Positions 15,477 through 22,508 of a stretch of DNA of 42,076 bases are shown piece after piece. The stretch's first letter is position 1; each line of letters opens with the position of its first letter. The notes beneath the pieces were generated by a model. The model searched no databases and was not told where the DNA came from. It saw only the letters and a program-made list of their open reading frames with translations. The stretch spans positions 1 to 42,076 of the IMG/VR virus record IMGVR_UViG_3300042090_000976; one strand, given 5' to 3'. The stretch comes from a virus. A program made the position numbers and the translations under genes.

Positions 15477-16310
15477 ATGGCTGACGAACCCAAGCGGAAG
15501 CCAAGGCCACAGGGCTGGAATCTAACTCCTCCCGTAAGAATACCGGGAAAAAAGGGCTCCAACCGAGTCGACCTTACTCCCGAAAAATTCAGAGAATTGA
15601 TAAATACCAAGGGGACCCGAGTTCGGGTCTTCCGGACTACTTTTTGTCCAAACGTCAAATCGATTGACGGCGCGGAACATAACATCGACTGCGATATGTG
15701 CAATGGGTCGGGCTGGCTCGACGTTCGCCCGATCGAGACTATGGCTTATATCCAAACCCAGAGTTTCGAGAAGATGATCTTTTCCGAAGGTATGTTCGAC
15801 GGCAATTCTGTGGCGGCTACTTTCAATTTTGGTGTGGAACTTCAATATTTCACCTTAGTTGAACTCCTGGACTTTCCCGAGATTTTTTATCAGCGCGTGA
15901 AGCGTCAAAATGGGAACCTCGACGTCTTGAAATATAAAGCCTTGCGGATCAACATTTTGATCGACCAGCACGGTAAAGAGTATTTTGCGGACGCAGATTT
16001 CACCTTAGATCCCAATGGGTCTATCAAATGGAATTCGAATCGAGGTCCTGGCGTAGGCGTTATTTATACGGTCCATTACCAAGCTGCCATGCAATTCCGA
16101 GCGGTGCGCGCTATGCACGTGAATCGATTTACCCAGATCTTTAAACCGGAGAACGGTGGAACGATCGAGCACATTAAATTACCAGAACAGTGGCTTTTGA
16201 TGAAAGAATTCTTAATCAAACGTCGCGATCGGGATGGTAACGAAATCCTGCCAAATCTGATTGCTCCTGGCACTGAGTCGGACGAGCCTCAAGATCCATA
16301 CCAAACTTAA
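15477..16310 (+). CDS. Virion protein with CxxC zinc-like motif, neck region
   Basis: A 277-residue protein. After a basic Pro-rich tail (residues 1-30), residues 50-80 hold TTFCPNV and CDMCNGSGW, giving three cysteines around a CxxCxGxG element that could bind zinc. The remaining 190 residues are mixed alpha/beta (TMAYIQTQSFEKMIFSEGMFDG, FTLVELLDFPEIF, VGVIYTVHYQAAMQFRAVRAMH). I have seen this layout in hypothetical virion genes next to tail-completion genes of large myophages. It follows the Lys-rich gene by ten bases. Its stop is shared in a TTAA overlap with the convergent operon. The neck or tail-completion assignment is an inference. Confidence 0.7.
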   Translation: MADEPKRKPRPQGWNLTPPVRIPGKKGSNRVDLTPEKFRELINTKGTRVRVFRTTFCPNVKSIDGAEHNIDCDMCNGSGWLDVRPIETMAYIQTQSFEKMIFSEGMFDGNSVAATFNFGVELQYFTLVELLDFPEIFYQRVKRQNGNLDVLKYKALRINILIDQHGKEYFADADFTLDPNGSIKWNSNRGPGVGVIYTVHYQAAMQFRAVRAMHVNRFTQIFKPENGGTIEHIKLPEQWLLMKEFLIKRRDRDGNEILPNLIAPGTESDEPQDPYQT

Positions 16311-16552
16311 CGTCCGCGCGCTCTCTTTCTCAGATCGAGCATCACGGCTTCAGCTATGGGTTTTTCGAAAGCCCTATCGATACGATCATCCAATTGATGG
16401 AATGCATGGTAGGGTGAATCTTCGGTGTATTTATCATTCGGAGGATCTTTTATAATTTTCTTTCTATCCGCTTCCATGATGCTGTCAAAAACTTGTTCCA
16501 TGTGACGTCGTATTTTAAAATAGGCTTCTTCAGTCTGCTTTCGGGTTGCCAT
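16307..16552 (-). CDS. Small charged helical protein, unknown function
   Basis: An 81-residue protein, last gene of the reverse-strand operon. It is helical and strongly charged (KQTEEAYFKIRRHMEQVFDSIMEADRKK, LDDRIDRAFEKPIAEAVM), with no membrane segment. AGAGGT lies before the ATG at 16552. Its first 23 bases overlap the end of the CYTH gene, so the two are translationally coupled. It ends tail-to-tail with the neck-type gene. I recognise no family. Operon context links it to the ligase/CYTH set. Confidence 0.65.
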   Translation of the reverse strand: MATRKQTEEAYFKIRRHMEQVFDSIMEADRKKIIKDPPNDKYTEDSPYHAFHQLDDRIDRAFEKPIAEAVMLDLRKRARGR

Positions 16553-17210
16553 TTTTTACCTCTTTGCGATACATTTGGAACAAACTTTTCTTTAATCTTT
16601 TTTGAGCACTAATTCCAATCGGGGCAAGAACCTTTTCATACTTCTCTATCACAGCCCATGCCTGATCTTCCGACATGCTGCCGATTAGAGATTCGTCGAC
16701 TTCGATTTCCACGAAATAATCCGCTTCCTCTGGCTTGCCGAAAGTGGTATCGTAGACGGTGTAAAATACGAGAGTTGCATCTGGGAAATTATAGATATGA
16801 CAATTTTTTACGATCGAACAATTGAAGATCGCGCCCGAATCCTTAATCTGCTCAAGAATAACTTTTTCAGGAGTTCCGCCAATATCCCAATTGTGCTCTT
16901 TGCGCTGAATGTTATTCTTGGAATTCGCCGGTTTATATTTCCAAGTGACCTGGCGGCGTCCTTTGTCGAGCCCAAATGAAGGCTTTCTATAGCGAATGAA
17001 TGTGCCTTCTGGGTCCCACTGCGGCATCGAATTGAACCAAGAATCAGGGTAAGTGAAAAATTGGTCCGGTCCCTCGACGTACACGAATCCCTTGAGTTCG
17101 GTATGAGCCTCTAAAATCTGCTTGAACTCGATGAGCAAGTGATCCGCGACCCGGTATTTGGTCTCAAATTCTACGTGCTCGAGATTGTCGGGGATTTCAT
17201 CTTCAGCCAT
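16530..17210 (-). CDS. CYTH-like triphosphate tunnel metalloenzyme
   Basis: A 226-residue protein with the CYTH signature ExExK at residues 14-18 (VEFETKYRV). Later strands carry charged alternating residues typical of the tunnel: FIRYRK, VTWKYKPA, and YFVEIEVDE. Family members bind a triphosphate and two divalent metals, and include thiamine triphosphatase, inorganic triphosphatase, class IV adenylate cyclase and RNA 5'-triphosphatases. The substrate cannot be told from this sequence. In an operon with a nucleic-acid ligase, an RNA-end or nucleotide triphosphatase role is attractive. GAGGAAA precedes the start, and the gene overlaps both neighbours by several bases. Confidence 0.78.
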   Translation of the reverse strand: MAEDEIPDNLEHVEFETKYRVADHLLIEFKQILEAHTELKGFVYVEGPDQFFTYPDSWFNSMPQWDPEGTFIRYRKPSFGLDKGRRQVTWKYKPANSKNNIQRKEHNWDIGGTPEKVILEQIKDSGAIFNCSIVKNCHIYNFPDATLVFYTVYDTTFGKPEEADYFVEIEVDESLIGSMSEDQAWAVIEKYEKVLAPIGISAQKRLKKSLFQMYRKEVKNGNPKAD

Positions 17211-17493
17211 TTTCCTCGTCTTCTACCACTTTTAAGTGGCATTTTGCCATCCGCGCCTTCACATTCTCTGGGTCAAAATCGATCGAACCTATGCTCTTTT
17301 TGAGTTCCGCGATCAATTGTAAAATGTCCGAATCAGTCAACTTCAGTTTCAAGTAATCTCGAGCCATCATATCTTTGTGGGTCGTGAAGTTCTCCCCAGG
17401 CTCTTTGTTCACCACAATGAATTGGAATCGACGACCATGTTTGTGGTCCCAGATGGGCTCTACCCGAATCTTATCGTTGATATTTACACTCAT
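17203..17493 (-). CDS. Small protein between ligase and CYTH genes
   Basis: A 96-residue protein. I start it at the ATG whose first base is 17493, because GAGGA lies upstream and the ATG overlaps the ligase stop (TAATG); a longer frame would run deep into the ligase gene. The N-terminal half is beta-like (INDKIRVEPIWDHKHGRRFQFIVVN), and the C-terminal half helical (TDSDILQLIAELKKSIGS). One Cys lies near the end (AKCHLKV). No family is recognised. The eight-base overlap with the CYTH gene indicates co-expression. Confidence 0.65.
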   Translation of the reverse strand: MSVNINDKIRVEPIWDHKHGRRFQFIVVNKEPGENFTTHKDMMARDYLKLKLTDSDILQLIAELKKSIGSIDFDPENVKARMAKCHLKVVEDEENG

Positions 17494-18617
17494 TAAATGT
17501 CCTCGCGGATTCGTACTCCGACTGGATGCATGGGGACCGCATACTTGGTCCACCGCTTGAAGCGAACCGTCATGGATTTGCCCTTCCAGATCGATTCATT
17601 GTTAAACGCCTCTTTTAAGAATTCAGTTTTGCCTTCCATTTTTACATCGAACTCGACGCCATCGCAGGTCTTGCATTTGAATGCCCCTACGCATCCTTGG
17701 AGTTTGCCCCGACCTTCTTGAATACCTACGATCTCAAATTCTTGTTCGTAAAACTCTTTCAGTTTCTGTAAATTGTAAGAGCGTTTACCTTCGTAAAAAG
17801 AATCGAGGTTTCGGATAATCGCACCTTCGTAACCCAGTCTGATAAACTCCCGAAAGGCTTCGAGCACTTCTTCGTGATTGTTCACGATCTTAGTTGGAAC
17901 GACTTTGATGAATTTAGCCGACTTTAAAGCCTCGGCTAAAAATCCACTTCGTTGTCCGAATTTGAAACCGTCCTCTTCAACGTCATAAACGTGATACTGA
18001 ACCAGTTCGTGTTCGGGATCGACCTTTTTGGATTGACGCACAATACTTGAAATCTTCTCAAAATCCTCTTTCAATTCGTGATTGTACAATTCACCGTCAA
18101 GTCTAGGAACTTGTTCGGGGAAAATACTCTTAAGTTCAGCCACTATATGTGGAACTGAATTTATGGGTTTATGACCACGGCTCCAAAGAGTCCAGTCTGT
18201 TTTGGTCCGACAGCGATGTCCGTCAAGTTTAGGCTGTACGGCAGCGGGAAATTTGATCTTATGATTACTTTCTGCAGTGAAAACCCCGTTCAAGAGAGTG
18301 CCGTATTCATGGGCAAGCATACACTCTTCGCCCTGGAGGTCATTCTCTTCAGAAGCGGCACGAGTCTTATCTTCGACATATCCCTTTTTGGTTTTCTGTT
18401 TTTCCCACTTGGATTGGGCTTCCGCTTCAGCCTGTTGTTCTGGAGTTGTAGCATTTGCCTTACCTACATTCTTGCCCGCTTTAACAGTATCTTCGGTTCG
18501 TTGAATTTTACCGCCGTCTTGTCCGTGTTCGACAATGATTTTATTGCCTTCTGTTTTGATGAGCCACTGGCGAATTGAACCAGAACTGTCAGCTTTGTAA
18601 AGCATAGGTAATTGCAT
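17493..18617 (-). CDS. ATP-dependent DNA ligase with WGR-like N-terminus
   Basis: A 374-residue nucleotidyltransferase. I chose the ATG at 18615-18617, five bases after AGGAGGC; the frame extends upstream to 18827, but that would cross the divergent promoters. Residues 5-75 (LYKADSSGSIRQWLIKTEGNK...) resemble the WGR-like domain fused to some phage ligases. Residues 128-290 carry the ligase motifs: I QPKLDG (Lys130), III RLDGEL (172-177), IIIa YHVYDV, IV YEGAIIRN (263-270), V LQKLKEF. Residues 290-374 form the OB-fold, with a CKTC pair at 315-318. It would seal nicks in phage DNA during replication or repair. It leads the reverse operon from a sigma-70-type promoter. Confidence 0.88.
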   Translation of the reverse strand: MQLPMLYKADSSGSIRQWLIKTEGNKIIVEHGQDGGKIQRTEDTVKAGKNVGKANATTPEQQAEAEAQSKWEKQKTKKGYVEDKTRAASEENDLQGEECMLAHEYGTLLNGVFTAESNHKIKFPAAVQPKLDGHRCRTKTDWTLWSRGHKPINSVPHIVAELKSIFPEQVPRLDGELYNHELKEDFEKISSIVRQSKKVDPEHELVQYHVYDVEEDGFKFGQRSGFLAEALKSAKFIKVVPTKIVNNHEEVLEAFREFIRLGYEGAIIRNLDSFYEGKRSYNLQKLKEFYEQEFEIVGIQEGRGKLQGCVGAFKCKTCDGVEFDVKMEGKTEFLKEAFNNESIWKGKSMTVRFKRWTKYAVPMHPVGVRIREDI

Positions 18618-18638
18618 GGAGCCTCCTAGATTTGTATC

Positions 18639-18667
18639 AGGATAACTCGTTCGAAAAATAAAGTCAA
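18639..18667 (-). promoter_or_regulatory. Sigma-70-type promoter for the ligase/CYTH operon
   Basis: On the reverse strand TTGACT (18662-18667) and TATCCT (18639-18644) are separated by exactly 17 bp. They match the consensus in five of six and four of six positions. The ligase start lies about 20 bases beyond the -10. The promoter is back to back with the forward promoter at 18675, with only 7 bp between the two -35 boxes. Confidence 0.6.
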
Positions 18668-18674
18668 ATTTTGA

Positions 18675-18703
18675 TTGACAAGCAGAATCAAACGTCCTAA
18701 TCT
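18675..18703 (+). promoter_or_regulatory. Sigma-70-type promoter for the sigma-factor operon
   Basis: TTGACA (18675-18680) is a perfect -35. It is followed after 17 bp by TAATCT (18698-18703), a weak -10 with three of six matches. The GTG start at 18721 follows about 17 bases later. A consensus -35 fits recognition by the host's main sigma factor before phage sigma is made. Confidence 0.55.
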
Positions 18704-18720
18704 GGCTCAAAGGGGGCTCA

Positions 18721-18963
18721 GTGGATCGTTTACAGTACATAGTCAAGGACTTAGGCGTAGAGATACTGCCAGTACATCGTCTCAAATTGAGTTGGTTGAT
18801 GCATCGTAGAACTACCCTCGCCAACAAATATAAAGCGTTTATTCAAAATTTAGATCGTGAATGGTTTGAATGGGAAGCCAAAACTGAGGCACCTTCGATT
18901 CTAGACAGATTGGATCGGGTTTACGAAATCGCAAAAGGCATAAAAAAGGAGTGGGGCGTATGA
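18721..18963 (+). CDS. Small protein co-transcribed with the sigma factor
   Basis: An 80-residue basic helical protein starting at GTG 18721, five bases after GGGGG. It contains [23 protein letters not shown] and [33 protein letters not shown], two or three amphipathic helices with many Trp/Arg pairs. Its stop overlaps the sigma-factor ATG (ATGA), so the two are made together. That coupling makes a sigma-binding or co-regulatory role worth considering, but nothing in the sequence proves it. No family is recognised. Confidence 0.62.
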   Translation: MDRLQYIVKDLGVEILPVHRLKLSWLMHRRTTLANKYKAFIQNLDREWFEWEAKTEAPSILDRLDRVYEIAKGIKKEWGV

Positions 18964-20435
18964 ACGAAGAAACTTCTGGCTCAGATCTGGATATCATAAA
19001 ATCCTACATAGCGAAATTGAACAAAGTCCCGCTCCTCTCAAAAGCGGAAGAGCAAGAGATCTGCAAAGCCATTGAAGTCGGCGAAGACAATATCTTGAAA
19101 GTTTGCATAAAATCCCCGATCATACTTACCCAAATTCTCTCTTATAAGGAGAAGCTGGAAAAAAATCCCGAAGAGATCGTTAGCATGATTCGTTATCTGG
19201 AAGAAGATTCTGAAGAAACTGCCAAGGAAAAAGTTCGAGTAAACCTAGTAAAATTATTCACACACGTTGAAGCGTATCTGAAAAAACCTTCGAATGCTGC
19301 TGGAGCCCGAATAGTAAAAGAACTCCAAGATGCGACTTTCAATACCAAAACGATCATCTCCTTTCTGCAACCTTTTAAAGAATCTTTCGCGCAGATGAAT
19401 GCCATCAAGCGGCGTAGTGCTTTGAATCTCAAAACTCTACAACTCTCGGAAATGGACCAATTCAAAACTCTGGCAGTACGTCTCCACAAAGATACAACGC
19501 CGGAATCGTATAAGGAGAAAATCGGAGCACTATCGAAATCCCTCCAGACTTCCGCCAAGGATGTGGATGAAGCTGTCCGAGATCAAATTGAGGTTCTCAA
19601 GCAACTTCATCAAATGGACCTACTGACTGAGAAGAAAATGTACGCCATGGATGCCATGAACAAAGTTCTCTTTAAGGCGGAGCAAACCGCGATTCAAGCC
19701 AAAAATAAATTGATTGAACACAATCTTCGATTGGTGATGTCGCGCGCCAAACATTTTACGGGCAGAGGCTTGGCTTTCGAAGATCTGATTCAAGAAGGCA
19801 ACATCGGTTTGATAAAAGCAGTCGACAAATTCGAATATAGAAAAGGTTACAAATTTTCGACATACGCAACTTGGTGGATCGATCAAGTCATAGGACGATC
19901 GCTCGCCGACATGTCGCGCACGATTCGACTCCCCGTTCACATGGTCGAAATTGTCAACTCGGTGCGCAAGGCGCGTGCAAAACTCATGCCTCAGACCGGC
20001 GTTGAGCCAAGTATCAAAGAATTGATGGCGGAGACTGAACTCGACGAAAAGACAATCCGCAAAGCCCTTTCTGTGGCAAAAGAGCCTATAAGTTTAGAGA
20101 CTCAGGTAAATTCTAACGATTCTCAGCACGCGACGATTGAAGATTTCATAGCAGATGGAAATTCCGCAGATCCATATCAACTGATTGTTCGAGCGGTTCT
20201 AATGGAGGGTGTTCGAAAAATGCTCGCCAAATTGCCCCCACGGGACGAGAAAATCATACGACTCAGGTTCGGAATCGGCGAACCCAGTGATAACACTCTC
20301 GAGGCTATTGGAGCCCGATTCAATCTCACGCGCGAGCGCATCCGCCAAATCGAAATGAAGTGTTTCGATAAAATGAAAAAAATGCAAAATAAGAGCGAAC
20401 TGTTCAAGCTGCTCTTTCTCAGCGAAGATCTTTGA
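18960..20435 (+). CDS. RpoD-like sigma factor
   Basis: A 491-residue sigma-70-family protein. I start at ATG 18960, preceded by AAGGAG and overlapping the upstream stop, rather than at the in-frame GTG 18951. Region 1.1 is absent. Region 1.2 is at about 10-40 ([20 protein letters not shown]), followed by a 195-residue non-conserved region. Region 2 spans 243-316 ([49 protein letters not shown]), region 3 about 317-395 with PVHMVE, and region 4 about 410-475 ([15 protein letters not shown]). His327 and Glu330 match RpoD residues reading the extended -10. Asp308 and Gly312 replace Arg436 and Thr440 of E. coli RpoD. It likely redirects host RNA polymerase to phage promoters. Confidence 0.92.
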   Translation: MNEETSGSDLDIIKSYIAKLNKVPLLSKAEEQEICKAIEVGEDNILKVCIKSPIILTQILSYKEKLEKNPEEIVSMIRYLEEDSEETAKEKVRVNLVKLFTHVEAYLKKPSNAAGARIVKELQDATFNTKTIISFLQPFKESFAQMNAIKRRSALNLKTLQLSEMDQFKTLAVRLHKDTTPESYKEKIGALSKSLQTSAKDVDEAVRDQIEVLKQLHQMDLLTEKKMYAMDAMNKVLFKAEQTAIQAKNKLIEHNLRLVMSRAKHFTGRGLAFEDLIQEGNIGLIKAVDKFEYRKGYKFSTYATWWIDQVIGRSLADMSRTIRLPVHMVEIVNSVRKARAKLMPQTGVEPSIKELMAETELDEKTIRKALSVAKEPISLETQVNSNDSQHATIEDFIADGNSADPYQLIVRAVLMEGVRKMLAKLPPRDEKIIRLRFGIGEPSDNTLEAIGARFNLTRERIRQIEMKCFDKMKKMQNKSELFKLLFLSEDL

Positions 20436-20439
20436 AATT

Positions 20440-20468
20440 TTTACAAAAGACATATTTTTGATAAAATT
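20440..20468 (+). promoter_or_regulatory. Extended -10-like promoter (TGATAAAATT) with -35-like TTTACA
   Basis: TGATAAAATT at 20459-20468 differs from the family consensus by one base. TTTACA at 20440-20445 gives a 16-bp spacer. The expected transcript start falls at or next to ATG 20474, so mRNA from here would be leaderless or nearly so. Confidence 0.45.
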
Positions 20469-20473
20469 GAGGT

Positions 20474-21253
20474 ATGTCTGAAATCAACATCAAACTCAAA
20501 GCGCAGGCTTTAGGCAAAGCCCTAGAGGATCTCTCCTACGAGATCACGGACACCTTGAATGAGGCTATCCACGACGCGGTCCAGGCGGGTTACGCGAGCA
20601 TTATAGGCAGTGCCAACCTGGGGCTGAGTTCGACTCGTAAAGACTATCTCAGTGGTCTCAAACTCCACGAATTGGGCGAAAATGAGTACCTCATCATGCT
20701 CGATGGCAAATTCGCAAACTCCCTAGAGAGCGGTTTTACAGGCTTTGATGTTAAGTCTGGGATGCTAAAATCGAAGAAAGTTGTGAACGTCGGCGTGCGC
20801 GCGGGTCAGCCATGGGTTCAACAATCGAAAGCCGATGGGCATAAATTTGCTCACGTCCCTTTTCAACATCGCCCTTTTTCTCGAGAATCGCAGTCGGCGG
20901 ACCTCGGCGCGGCAATCCGCAAACTCAAAGCCGTAAATAAACAGGGCGTGGAACAAAAATTCACCAAATTGTTTACAGATGAGAATGGCAAGGCTCTCGA
21001 GGGCAAAGTCGCCGTAGTTAAAAAAGTCAAAGGATTTCCACAACTTGATCGCATTACCAAATTTCAAAAGACCTACAAAAACGAGAAGACCGGCAAGGAA
21101 ACTGTCCAATCTCTTTACATGACTTTTCGCACGGTATCCGAGCAAGGTTCTGAATGGCAACATCCCGGATTCAAAGGACTCAAGGCATTCGATGACGCGG
21201 AGCAAATGATAGACTCTCAAATAGACGAAATCTTGAACAGGCTGTTACGATAA
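20474..21253 (+). CDS. Tail-completion-type protein (HK97 gp10-like)
   Basis: A 259-residue protein. The N-terminal helix (QALGKALEDLSYEITDTLNEAIHDAVQAGYASI) and the C-terminal SEQGSEWQHPGFKGLKAFDDAEQMIDSQIDEIL, with its W-x-HPG-F, fit the HK97 gp10/tail-completion group. That group forms rings joining head and tail. The middle (residues 90-200) is basic and beta-rich. It lies between the sigma-factor gene and the tail genes, and its stop overlaps the next ATG (TAATG). The start is separated by only one base from GAGG, so ribosome binding from a longer transcript would be poor. Confidence 0.72.
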   Translation: MSEINIKLKAQALGKALEDLSYEITDTLNEAIHDAVQAGYASIIGSANLGLSSTRKDYLSGLKLHELGENEYLIMLDGKFANSLESGFTGFDVKSGMLKSKKVVNVGVRAGQPWVQQSKADGHKFAHVPFQHRPFSRESQSADLGAAIRKLKAVNKQGVEQKFTKLFTDENGKALEGKVAVVKKVKGFPQLDRITKFQKTYKNEKTGKETVQSLYMTFRTVSEQGSEWQHPGFKGLKAFDDAEQMIDSQIDEILNRLLR

Positions 21254-22236
21254 TGGACAAAAATATAGGCGAAGTTTCTTACTATCTACCTGATCTTATT
21301 GTGGAATCTGTTCTACGGGAAGCCTATGGCGTCCTGAAAAGAAATCCGCAATTGATCGACCACATTTTTAGAAGTTTGACCAAGTCCAAAATCATCCGTG
21401 AAAAATACGGTCAAAAAGAATTGGAGCGGATCAAGAAGAACATCGAGAAATACGACTGGTCGTTCGTCCATAGCTTCAATGAAGTTGAAGGCAAAGTCCC
21501 CTGCATCTCCATTCAATTGATGACCGAAGTAGAAGCGAAAGAAACTCACGTCGAAGATCACGATATCGAAGCGCGAATTCCGCTCAGTAGAGAGGAGCAA
21601 GCCTCTTTGATCGTGATTCAAGGCTTCACTCCGACTTCTTACGTAGCCCAATCTGGGGCGATTTTGGTCGCCGACAACGTCGATTTGACCAACGTTCATA
21701 CGAATCTGCTCTTCGTTGACGCCTCGGGAATCATTTTTCCGATTCTTGGGGGCATAGACGAGACGCCTGGTCAACAGCAATTTATGATCGCGGCGAACGC
21801 TACCCCGAATATTTCCGGACCCTGCTTAATCAAATCTGCCATAGATTTCAAGCAAATACAAATCAAAAGTACCATGACAGACGTGAATCTACTCCTGGGG
21901 GTCCACACGAAGGAGCCGCTTTTGACTAAGTATTTCTACATCATTTTGAAATATTTTCTCATGGCTCGAAAGCATGTCTTGATCGAAGAGGGCTTCCTTT
22001 GCTCTAAGTTCCAAGGATCTGAATTCACTAGAAATCTCGAGATTGAGGGTGATGCAGTATTCAATCGATTTTTGACTCTCTCGGGTAAGGTCGAGGACAG
22101 TCTGCGATCTGATGAAACTCAGGTCTTCGATGCGATCGATGTCATTCTTCAAGTGCCCAAGGATGTGGCTACGACCGAAGATTTGAACCTCCAAAATAGC
22201 AGCATCCAAGTCGGTCCAACTTCTCAGGACGAATAA
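21253..22236 (+). CDS. Virion protein, probably neck or tail terminator
   Basis: A 327-residue protein. Residues 1-75 are helical with charged ends. Residues 85-190 are beta-rich (GKVPCISIQLMTEVEAKET, SLIVIQGFTPTSYVAQSGAILV, LLFVDASGIIFPIL), and residues 200-300 mixed. Residues 125-145 look like a turn-rich loop. It has no catalytic motif. Direct coupling to the gp10-like gene upstream and the sheath genes downstream suggests a neck, tail-terminator or sheath-terminator component. I recognise the layout from large-myophage structural regions but cannot name a family. Confidence 0.65.
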   Translation: MDKNIGEVSYYLPDLIVESVLREAYGVLKRNPQLIDHIFRSLTKSKIIREKYGQKELERIKKNIEKYDWSFVHSFNEVEGKVPCISIQLMTEVEAKETHVEDHDIEARIPLSREEQASLIVIQGFTPTSYVAQSGAILVADNVDLTNVHTNLLFVDASGIIFPILGGIDETPGQQQFMIAANATPNISGPCLIKSAIDFKQIQIKSTMTDVNLLLGVHTKEPLLTKYFYIILKYFLMARKHVLIEEGFLCSKFQGSEFTRNLEIEGDAVFNRFLTLSGKVEDSLRSDETQVFDAIDVILQVPKDVATTEDLNLQNSSIQVGPTSQDE

Positions 22237-22255
22237 AAATTGTCCAGCCTCTTTG

Positions 22256-22265
22256 GGGTATAATT
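22256..22265 (+). promoter_or_regulatory. Extended -10-like promoter (GGGTATAATT)
   Basis: TATAATT at 22259-22265 is followed by GAG, but the base usually T in TGn is G here. No -35 match is found. The expected start of transcription (about 22271) lies at the beginning of the next reading frame, so mRNA would be leaderless or have a leader of only a few bases. Confidence 0.4.
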
Positions 22266-22274
22266 GAGATGTAT

Positions 22275-22490
22275 ATGGGAAAGAAAGCCAAATCCGAGAA
22301 AAATGCGGCCCAGAATCCGATTCTCGCCGAAGCGGATAAAGTAACGTTCCCAGTATGGTTTTCCCAGCAAGTAAAGGCAGGGAGACTGAATTTTTGGCAA
22401 GAAAGAGAAGTATCAGTATTTTTCCGAGAAAAAGGATTATCTGATAGAGAAGAAGCAGATAAATATTCAGAACTACTGAAACTTTACTAA
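22275..22490 (+). CDS. Small protein upstream of the tail sheath
   Basis: A 71-residue protein, counted from ATG 22275; an in-frame ATG at 22269 would add two residues. A basic N-terminus (GKKAKSEKNAAQNP) precedes a helical domain (FPVWFSQQVKAGRLNFWQEREVSVFFREKGLSDREEADKY). Similar short helical proteins appear in front of sheath genes in other myophages, in my experience, but no named family is certain. A transcript starting at the TATAATT motif would give almost no leader. Either initiation on a leaderless mRNA or readthrough from upstream is needed. Confidence 0.65.
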   Translation: MGKKAKSEKNAAQNPILAEADKVTFPVWFSQQVKAGRLNFWQEREVSVFFREKGLSDREEADKYSELLKLY

Positions 22491-22508
22491 ACTTAAGGAG
22501 ATTTTTCA

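Noticed and set aside
17493-18827. Longer ligase start at 18827
   Set aside because: It would cross both divergent promoters and overlap the start of the sigma operon. The ATG at 18617 has a strong AGGAGG, and the recognisable domain begins there.
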